13,582 nucleotides of DNA, from positions 1 through 13,582 of the forward strand of contig JALCCG010000418.1 in the NCBI GenBank assembly GCA_023212695.1, given 5' to 3'. The translations under genes and the position numbers were made by a program. The DNA comes from Sporisorium sorghi (Eukaryota > Basidiomycota > Ustilaginomycetes > Ustilaginales > Ustilaginaceae). The notes under the pieces were generated by a model. It was not told the DNA's origin. It saw only the letters and a list, made by a program, of their open reading frames with translations, and did not search any database. This document shows, in pieces, positions 9,182 to 13,582 of this stretch. Numbering within the stretch: position 1 is the stretch's first letter; every line of letters starts with the position of its first letter.

Positions 9182-9407
9182 ATGTACTTTTGTAACGATG
9201 GTGATGACGATGAAATGAAGTTGATGATGATGATGAAAGATGGAGGTTGTGTTGGTGTCGATGGATGAGCGAGTGGGCGAAGAGTGAGATGCACAGGCAA
9301 AGGGCTCGTGCAAGACGGCGGACTGCGGCTCACGACGCACTCACACAACACACGCACAGAATGTCAGAAACCAAACGATGCTTTGAATTGCAATTCCACC
9401 GAGGACA
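9182..9407. other. Convergent 3' intergenic region between the formin and glutathione reductase genes
   Basis: These 226 bases separate the stop codons of two convergent genes and must hold both 3' ends. The formin-proximal part is rich in GATGA repeats (about 9197-9242). No independent gene is convincing here. Given the short spacing, the two 3' UTRs may well overlap as antisense transcripts. Confidence 0.6.
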
Positions 9408-10859
9408 CTACTCCTTCTTAGTGCTCGGCACCATCGTCACGACCTCCTCAGCACTCGTTGGGTGAATAGCACACGTCTCCTGGAAATCCTTCACGGTCGC
9501 GCCCATCTTGACCGCCACAGCAAAGCCCTGCAGCATCTCGTCCGCGCCCAACCCGACAATATGCAGCCCGACCACCTTCTCGCCCGGCCCCACAACCATC
9601 TTGAACGCCGACGGCGCCTTGTGCTCCAACATGCCGTAGTACATCGAGACGAACTTGCTCGTGTGCACCTTCACACTGTCCTTGCCGAACTTCTCGATGG
9701 CTTCCGGTTCGGACAGACCCACCGTGCCCGACGTCGGGTGGCTGAAGATCACCGTGGGGATGTTGTCGTAGTCCATATGATCATCTTTCAGCGACGGATG
9801 GCCGTAGAGCCGGTTGGACAGCTTGCGCCCCGCCGCGATCGCCACGGGCGTCAGCAGCGCTTTGCCCTGGATATCGCCGATCGCGAACAGGTTCTTGACG
9901 TTGGTCTCCTGGTATTTATCGACCACAATGTTGCCGCCCTTGTCCAGCTCAACACCGACGGACTCGAGACCGAGGTTGTCCGTGTTCGGCCGCCGGCCGA
10001 TCGCCCACAGCAGGCAGTCGGCCTCGATGGTGGTGCCCTGGTCGGTGTGGATGGTGAGCGGTCCGCCCTTGGTGCCTTCGACTTTGGTGATGTTGGTCTG
10101 CTTGTGCACGTTGAGTCCGGTCTTGGACATGTAGTCCTGGAGCGTTTCGGAGATGATGGGGTCGAAGGGGCGAAGGAAGGTGTCGTGGCGGATGAGCAGG
10201 TGCGTTTCGGAGCCGAGCGTGTTGAACACGCCGGCGAGCTCGACGGCGATGTAGCCGGCGCCGACGACGACGACGCGCTTGGGCTGGTCGCGCAGGGCGA
10301 AAAAGCCGTCCGAGTCGACACCGAGCGAGGCGCCGGGGATCTTGTCGTCCGACGGGATGATCGGTCGGCCACCGGTAGCAATGACAACATGGTCGCCCGT
10401 CACCTTGTACGTGCCCGCGTTGAACTTGCCATCTTCGCCGCGCAGCGTGACCTCGACCTCGTTCTTGCCCGTCAGCTTGCCGTGGCCCGAAAGGTACTCC
10501 ACGCCGTCCTTGTCCAGATTACGGTCGTAGATCCCATTCAAGCGGCGCACGTACGCATCGCGCTTCTCCGCAAAATAGTTCCACGCAAACCCAGGAACTT
10601 TCGGCTTATCGACCACATCGCCAAACCCATACTCGGGCGCCTCCTTGAGATGCTCCGCCATATCCGCCGCATGCCACATGAGCTTCTTGGGCACACAGCC
10701 GACATTGACGCACGTACCGCCCAGCCGACCATCTTCTTCGATCACAACGACTTTTTTGCCGTAAGCAGCAGCGCGGCGCGAAACACCCATGGCACCCGAT
10801 CCACCGCCGATGACGACCATGTCGTAGTGCTCCGACGAGGGTTTAGCGAGGGGAGGCAT
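9408..10859 (-). CDS. glr1: Glutathione reductase (NADPH), class I pyridine nucleotide-disulfide oxidoreductase
   Basis: This gene encodes glutathione-disulfide reductase, an FAD homodimer that uses NADPH to reduce GSSG to GSH and maintains thiol redox balance and peroxide defence. From the ATG at 10859 the protein has 483 residues, the usual length for fungal Glr1. Visible motifs: FAD dinucleotide fold [11 protein letters not shown] at 15-25; redox disulfide [13 protein letters not shown] with Cys50 and Cys55; NADPH fold [11 protein letters not shown] at 200-210, followed by IRHDTFLR, whose Arg224 and Arg230 match the 2'-phosphate-binding arginines of human GR; second FAD motif NLFAIGD; and C-terminal HPTSAEEV with His466 and Glu471, the catalytic pair supplied by the other subunit. 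These separate it from lipoamide dehydrogenase. No active-site residue is missing. The ATG context is weak (CCCACATGC, C at -3 and C at +4). The frame continues open upstream with presequence-like composition (see the leader entry). Confidence 0.96.
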   Translation of the reverse strand: MPPLAKPSSEHYDMVVIGGGSGAMGVSRRAAAYGKKVVVIEEDGRLGGTCVNVGCVPKKLMWHAADMAEHLKEAPEYGFGDVVDKPKVPGFAWNYFAEKRDAYVRRLNGIYDRNLDKDGVEYLSGHGKLTGKNEVEVTLRGEDGKFNAGTYKVTGDHVVIATGGRPIIPSDDKIPGASLGVDSDGFFALRDQPKRVVVVGAGYIAVELAGVFNTLGSETHLLIRHDTFLRPFDPIISETLQDYMSKTGLNVHKQTNITKVEGTKGGPLTIHTDQGTTIEADCLLWAIGRRPNTDNLGLESVGVELDKGGNIVVDKYQETNVKNLFAIGDIQGKALLTPVAIAAGRKLSNRLYGHPSLKDDHMDYDNIPTVIFSHPTSGTVGLSEPEAIEKFGKDSVKVHTSKFVSMYYGMLEHKAPSAFKMVVGPGEKVVGLHIVGLGADEMLQGFAVAVKMGATVKDFQETCAIHPTSAEEVVTMVPSTKKE

Positions 10860-11294
10860 GTGGGCGGTCGCAGACGTCGAGAAGGTTTTGGGGGCAGAAA
10901 GGTGCGTTGAAGTCTGCTGAAGACGACTGGTAGCTGAAGCAGTAGACGTTGTGGACGACGTCAGCTTGTTGATTTGGACAGCGGGCGCGAGGCTGACCGA
11001 CGACGAGATGGTTCGGATTGTGGTGAAAGCTGTCGAGGCACGTAGCACTCGTAGCGAACGGGAAGGGGCAAGCAGCGTTATCTTGAAAAAGGGGATGTTG
11101 CTAACGAGAGCAAGCGTTGGAAGGAGGCGAGAGGTGAAGGAAGAGCGAGGTGATGAGCAGAAGGAGGAGACTGCTGAGCAAAAACGATGATGACGGCATG
11201 CGCGTGCCTCTCCTTGACAAAGAGGCACAAGAAAAAAAAAGGGCAGAAAAGGGTGCTTTTTCAATCCGCGCTCTGCTCCCGCCCGACAAAAAGA
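10860..11294 (-). other. In-frame ATG-less leader of glutathione reductase; putative mitochondrial presequence from a non-AUG start
   Basis: Upstream of the reductase ATG the same frame is open for 145 codons, back to a TGA at 11295-11297. The 113 codons from 11198 to 10860 encode no Asp or Glu but 9 Arg, 3 Lys and abundant Ser/Thr, with presequence-like stretches such as [18 protein letters not shown]. No in-frame ATG exists, and no ATG in any frame lies between 11196 and 10860. Possible near-cognate in-frame starts with A at -3 are ACG at 11078 and CTG at 11075, the latter adding 72 residues. I see no good GTRNGT donor that would splice an upstream ATG into this frame. Dual cytosolic/mitochondrial reductase from one gene is known in yeast, where it uses two AUGs. 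Non-AUG initiation here is inference. Confidence 0.5.
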
Positions 11295-11474
11295 TCACGC
11301 CAAACTCTGGAAGAGTCAGCAAAGCTCAGCATCGGGTGCGGGTTTAAGCTGTGCTTGGCTGCTGCTCTTATCCGCGGTCACGCTCGCTGGCTGGCTGAGG
11401 ATCGACTCGGCAATGCAAACCCACTTCAAGGGTCCTCTCTTCCTCTCATCGTCAATGTCAACGACAAGGTTCGA

Positions 11475-11482
11475 TTCTAGAA
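11475..11482. promoter_or_regulatory. Candidate heat-shock-element-like palindrome TTCTAGAA
   Basis: TTCTAGAA fits the nTTCnnGAAn core of a heat-shock element, with another TTC unit two bases to the left (TTCGATTCTAGAA). It sits inside an imperfect inverted repeat, GGTTC...GAACC, at 11468-11484. It lies about 615 bases upstream of the reductase ATG and about 70 bases past the stop of the neighbouring gene, so it could also be a 3' element of that gene or chance. Confidence 0.2.
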
Positions 11483-11551
11483 CCACACGTACACACTCTC
11501 TTCGAGCGAAGGGTATCTAGCGCTTCGTTTCCAACTCGTGTAGTGAACCAG

Positions 11552-13333
11552 CTACTTCTTCCTACTCTTGCTGCCCGGCTTCATCCACTTGGGCAGCTTG
11601 AACTTGCGGTCCTTGAACGAGCTCGCCTTGGTCGACGCCGTATGTGTGCTGCTCGACGACGGCAGCGTCATCGAGTTGGACGACTGCATCGACGTATCCG
11701 CCGTCATGGTCAGCGATGTGCGTCTGCTTGCTTCAGGAGCTTTTGCCACCGAGAGCAGCGCGGCTGGCGACTGATCTTCGCGCGAACTGCGCCCGAGCGG
11801 GCTGCCGGCTTCGTTGGAGAACACGTTAACGCTTCGTGGGCCTGCTGCTGTGGTTCTGCTCGACGGTGCATCGCCGCTCGAGCCGCTGCCGCCTCCTCCG
11901 CCAAAGATGCTGAGGGTGGACAGCGTTCCTCCGGAGGCTCGTCGCTCGGGTAATGCTGCTCGCGCTAGGCGGAGACGCGCCTCTTTGCGCGCCACAGCCC
12001 GGTTGGGCGTGATGTCGATAATGTCGTCCGGATCGCTTCCCTCGGCTTCTTCGTCGCCTTCTCCGTCTCGCCCGTCTTCGTCTTCGTCTTCGTCGTCGTC
12101 GTCGATAGCCTCGTCGTGTCTGCTGCCGGCACCGCCGAGTTCAGCAGCACCGGGCGACCTCGAGTATAGATCCGAGCGCGCTGAAGCACTGCGGCTCATG
12201 CCGCGTGTCGACGCTGGTCCCGCTGCTGCTGCTGTTGCGGGAGAGCGTGCGCTTCGTACGCTGCCCGGTTGATGTGTTGAGGATGCATGCGACGCGCCCT
12301 GTGGTGTCCTGGGATCCGAGAGCGTGCTGCCGTAGCCGCGCGGGGTCGACGGACCTGCACCCAGCAGCGGCTGATCGCTGCCATCCGCCTGCTCTCTGCG
12401 AGAGAGATTCGAGATGGGCGACGCGAGTAGCCTCTGTTCGACATTCGCAGCGTCACTGTGCGCCTCTGCGTCCTCGCCAGCCCCGCCGCCGCTCGCAGCA
12501 GTAAAATCGCGATCGTCCGCGTCGATTCCCTCCAATTCACCCTCGCGACCGTCCTCGGAAGGATACAGACTGTGCGCGTCGACGCCTCGCTGGAAGTACG
12601 GGTCGTCGGCTAGATTCCTCGCCCATCGCTTCGCCTCGACCGGGTTGCCGCCCGGTGGCATCTTGACACCCACAACCGCAATATACAATATCCATTCCAC
12701 CAACGTAAACGCCATCTGCGCGCCAACAAGAATAGGCATCGTAGGCTCGAAGTGCCGGAACGCATCGGGCCAGCGCCATTCGTCCGGCGCGAACAGGCTC
12801 GACCAAACGAACGCCGGTGTGCCCAGCGTATCCGGCTTTGGTCTGGCCTGAAAGAGCAGGTTGGCCACCGAGACGTAGAAGAGAGCGCTGATGATGCTGA
12901 TCGCAGCCACGGTGACGCCGAGCTGGCGGACGCGTTTGCTGATGCCGACGATGGCAAACGCACACGCTCGGGCGAGGGAGAACGCGACGACGAGCAGCAC
13001 GATTTTGCGCCGTTCCCATGCGCCCTTGTCGAGACGTGCATTGCTGTTGTGGTCGTAGTCCGAGCTTGTCATGACGGGATCGTGAGGTGTGAGATCTCCC
13101 GGCTCATCGTGTTGTGCTTGCTGGCGTAGAACGAGGACGCCTAGGGTCACCGTGGTCGCAATGTCGACGGCAGCCACCAGAGGTAGGAGGAAGAACAGCC
13201 TTGGTCTCGAGCCAGATGCTCTGCGGGTTTCATTGTCGGGTATCGCTGGCGAGTCTTCCAGAGGCGCAGAAGATGGGACAAGGATGTAGGAGCCCGCCCT
13301 CGGAGGCGATGGCTGTTGTGAGGTGGACGTCAT
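11552..13333 (-). CDS. Fungal four-transmembrane protein with long disordered acidic/Ser-rich tail, function unknown
   Basis: I do not recognise the family. The 593-residue product has four hydrophobic helices at about 46-70, 109-131, 136-161 and 199-223. Basic residues before and between them (SRPR, WERRK, SKRVR) help set topology, and the short hydrophilic loop at 71-108 lies opposite. The remaining 370 residues are predicted by eye to be disordered: a D-x-x-L-L element at 320-324, a very acidic stretch at 408-438 ending in DDIIDITP (resembling a SUMO-interacting motif), Gly/Ser-rich linkers, and a basic C-terminus with KFKLPKWMKPGSKSRKK (577-593). The even helix number suggests both ends are on the same side, probably cytosolic. 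The ATG at 13333 is chosen for its context (AAAAATGA). An in-frame ATG at 13411 would add 26 residues that look like leader. The frame is uninterrupted, ending in TAG at 11552-11554. The gene is read in the same direction as glr1 but has its own 692-bp spacer, so co-transcription is not implied. Confidence 0.85.
   Translation of the reverse strand: MTSTSQQPSPPRAGSYILVPSSAPLEDSPAIPDNETRRASGSRPRLFFLLPLVAAVDIATTVTLGVLVLRQQAQHDEPGDLTPHDPVMTSSDYDHNSNARLDKGAWERRKIVLLVVAFSLARACAFAIVGISKRVRQLGVTVAAISIISALFYVSVANLLFQARPKPDTLGTPAFVWSSLFAPDEWRWPDAFRHFEPTMPILVGAQMAFTLVEWILYIAVVGVKMPPGGNPVEAKRWARNLADDPYFQRGVDAHSLYPSEDGREGELEGIDADDRDFTAASGGGAGEDAEAHSDAANVEQRLLASPISNLSRREQADGSDQPLLGAGPSTPRGYGSTLSDPRTPQGASHASSTHQPGSVRSARSPATAAAAGPASTRGMSRSASARSDLYSRSPGAAELGGAGSRHDEAIDDDDEDEDEDGRDGEGDEEAEGSDPDDIIDITPNRAVARKEARLRLARAALPERRASGGTLSTLSIFGGGGGSGSSGDAPSSRTTAAGPRSVNVFSNEAGSPLGRSSREDQSPAALLSVAKAPEASRRTSLTMTADTSMQSSNSMTLPSSSSTHTASTKASSFKDRKFKLPKWMKPGSKSRKK
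12076..12118 (-). repeat. GAC/GAA-type trinucleotide repeat coding an Asp/Glu run
   Basis: On the plus strand this is a CTTCGT/CGT-rich imperfect triplet repeat; on the coding strand it reads as GAC/GAA codons. It encodes the acidic stretch beginning near residue 408 of the membrane protein. It is likely length-variable among strains. Confidence 0.7.
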
Positions 13334-13582
13334 TTTTTTGCGCCAGAGAGAGAGGAGCTGTCGATGTCGGAGAGGTGGGCAACAGAGCACTGCAGGCTCG
13401 CTATGAAGCATCCATAGCCAGTGATGGTAGGTGTCGTCTAGACAGAAGAGTGATGATGGCACGTTGTCAACAAGGTCTCTCTCTTCTTGCTGGCAATCAT
13501 GAAAAGGCACTATTGGGCCCCCCCCCCCCTCCTCACTTTTTCTCTCTTTTTTTTCTTCCCTTCATCTCTTTAGCTTGATAAG
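13334..13582 (-). promoter_or_regulatory. 5' leader and possible proximal promoter of the membrane-protein gene, with short uORFs
   Basis: These 249 bases upstream of the chosen start continue to the window edge. On the minus strand they hold three short upstream ORFs: 13533-13565 (10 codons, almost all Lys/Arg/Glu), 13438-13500 (20 codons, start MIASKK) and 13401-13415 (4 codons, overlapping the alternative in-frame ATG at 13411). A homopolymer of 12 C (plus strand) lies at 13518-13529, and the flanking DNA is strongly pyrimidine-rich on the plus strand (13530-13572). The transcription start is unknown, so some of this may be promoter and not leader. Confidence 0.45.
13518..13529. repeat. 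C12/G12 homopolymer run
   Basis: Twelve consecutive C residues on the plus strand follow GGG, in the upstream region of the minus-strand membrane-protein gene. Such runs are prone to replication slippage and to sequencing length errors. It is outside any supported coding frame. Confidence 0.9.

Larger units (their letters stand above)
10860..11551 (-). promoter_or_regulatory. Intergenic region: glutathione reductase promoter/leader and 3' flank of the membrane-protein gene
   Basis: These 692 bases carry the reductase promoter and leader and the 3' end of the upstream same-strand gene. Besides the ATG-less extension, there are two out-of-frame ATGs on the minus strand. One at 11332 opens 23 codons. 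One at 11199 opens 32 codons (to 11101, start [10 protein letters not shown]). Either would act as a uORF if transcribed. A T-rich stretch on the minus strand (11230-11260) could be the core promoter. A TTCTAGAA element (11475-11482) and a TGACTC core (11313-11318, minus) are possible stress-factor sites. No other gene is supported. Confidence 0.5.

Noticed and set aside
9196..9245. TGATGA repeats resembling a box C of a C/D snoRNA
   Set aside because: They belong to a GAT triplet repeat, and no paired D box and terminal stem could be found.
8074..9357. 427-codon minus-strand open frame opposite the formin FH2/C-terminus
   Set aside because: The product is a Ser/Pro/Ala-rich composition with no family resemblance, and the opposite strand encodes a clear FH2 and DAD.
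9462..10910. 482-codon open frame on the plus strand covering the whole glutathione reductase gene
   Set aside because: It begins at GTG, has no recognisable domain, and is exactly antisense to a gene with all catalytic motifs. Long antisense open frames are common opposite GC-rich codons.
11101..11199. Short minus-strand frame starting [10 protein letters not shown] with a hydrophobic Leu-rich stretch, possibly a signal-peptide exon for glutathione reductase
   Set aside because: It is out of frame with the reductase, stops at 11101, and has no good donor (GTRNGT type) to splice into the reductase frame. It is better viewed as a potential uORF.
11468..11484. GGTTCGATTCT, resembling a tRNA B box
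   Set aside because: The flanking bases do not form a T-arm stem, and there is no A box or acceptor pairing at the expected distance upstream.

Overview
This window looks like nuclear DNA of a basidiomycete fungus, most likely a smut (Ustilaginomycotina, Ustilago/Sporisorium/Pseudozyma-like). The evidence is GC-rich coding sequence, long genes with no visible introns, closely packed genes on both strands, and the protein families present (a fungal mitoribosomal protein, a fungal-type diaphanous-related formin and an eukaryotic glutathione reductase). The genus assignment is inference; no database search was possible.

Layout from left to right. Positions 1-114 are an almost pure T tract broken only by GC at 71-72. 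A small-subunit mitochondrial ribosomal protein gene (Rsm25/mS23 family) lies on the minus strand at 338-1384. A 1.17-kb divergent intergenic region (1385-2554) separates it from a very large plus-strand formin gene (2555-9181, 2208 residues). The formin has an N-terminal region that may hold a ubiquitin-like/Ras-association-like fold, then a GTPase-binding segment, FH3 repeats, coiled coils, a proline-rich FH1, FH2 and a C-terminal DAD. The formin ends tail-to-tail with a minus-strand glutathione reductase gene (9408-10859, 483 residues), only 226 bp away. Upstream of the reductase, on the same strand, is a gene for an unrecognised four-helix membrane protein with a long disordered cytosolic-looking tail (11552-13333, 593 residues). 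Its 5' leader runs to the right edge of the window.

The four genes do not form a pathway: mitochondrial translation, actin cable assembly/cytokinesis, thiol redox balance and an unknown membrane function. This is an ordinary housekeeping neighbourhood. I see no mobile element, CRISPR array, RNA gene or biosynthetic cluster.

The observation most worth following is at the reductase gene. Its reading frame stays open for 145 codons upstream of the first ATG. The last 113 of those codons contain no Asp or Glu and are rich in Ser, Thr and Arg, as in a mitochondrial presequence, yet that stretch has no in-frame ATG and no convincing intron. This suggests that a mitochondrial isoform is made from a near-cognate start codon, with the cytosolic form made from the weak-context ATG at 10859.
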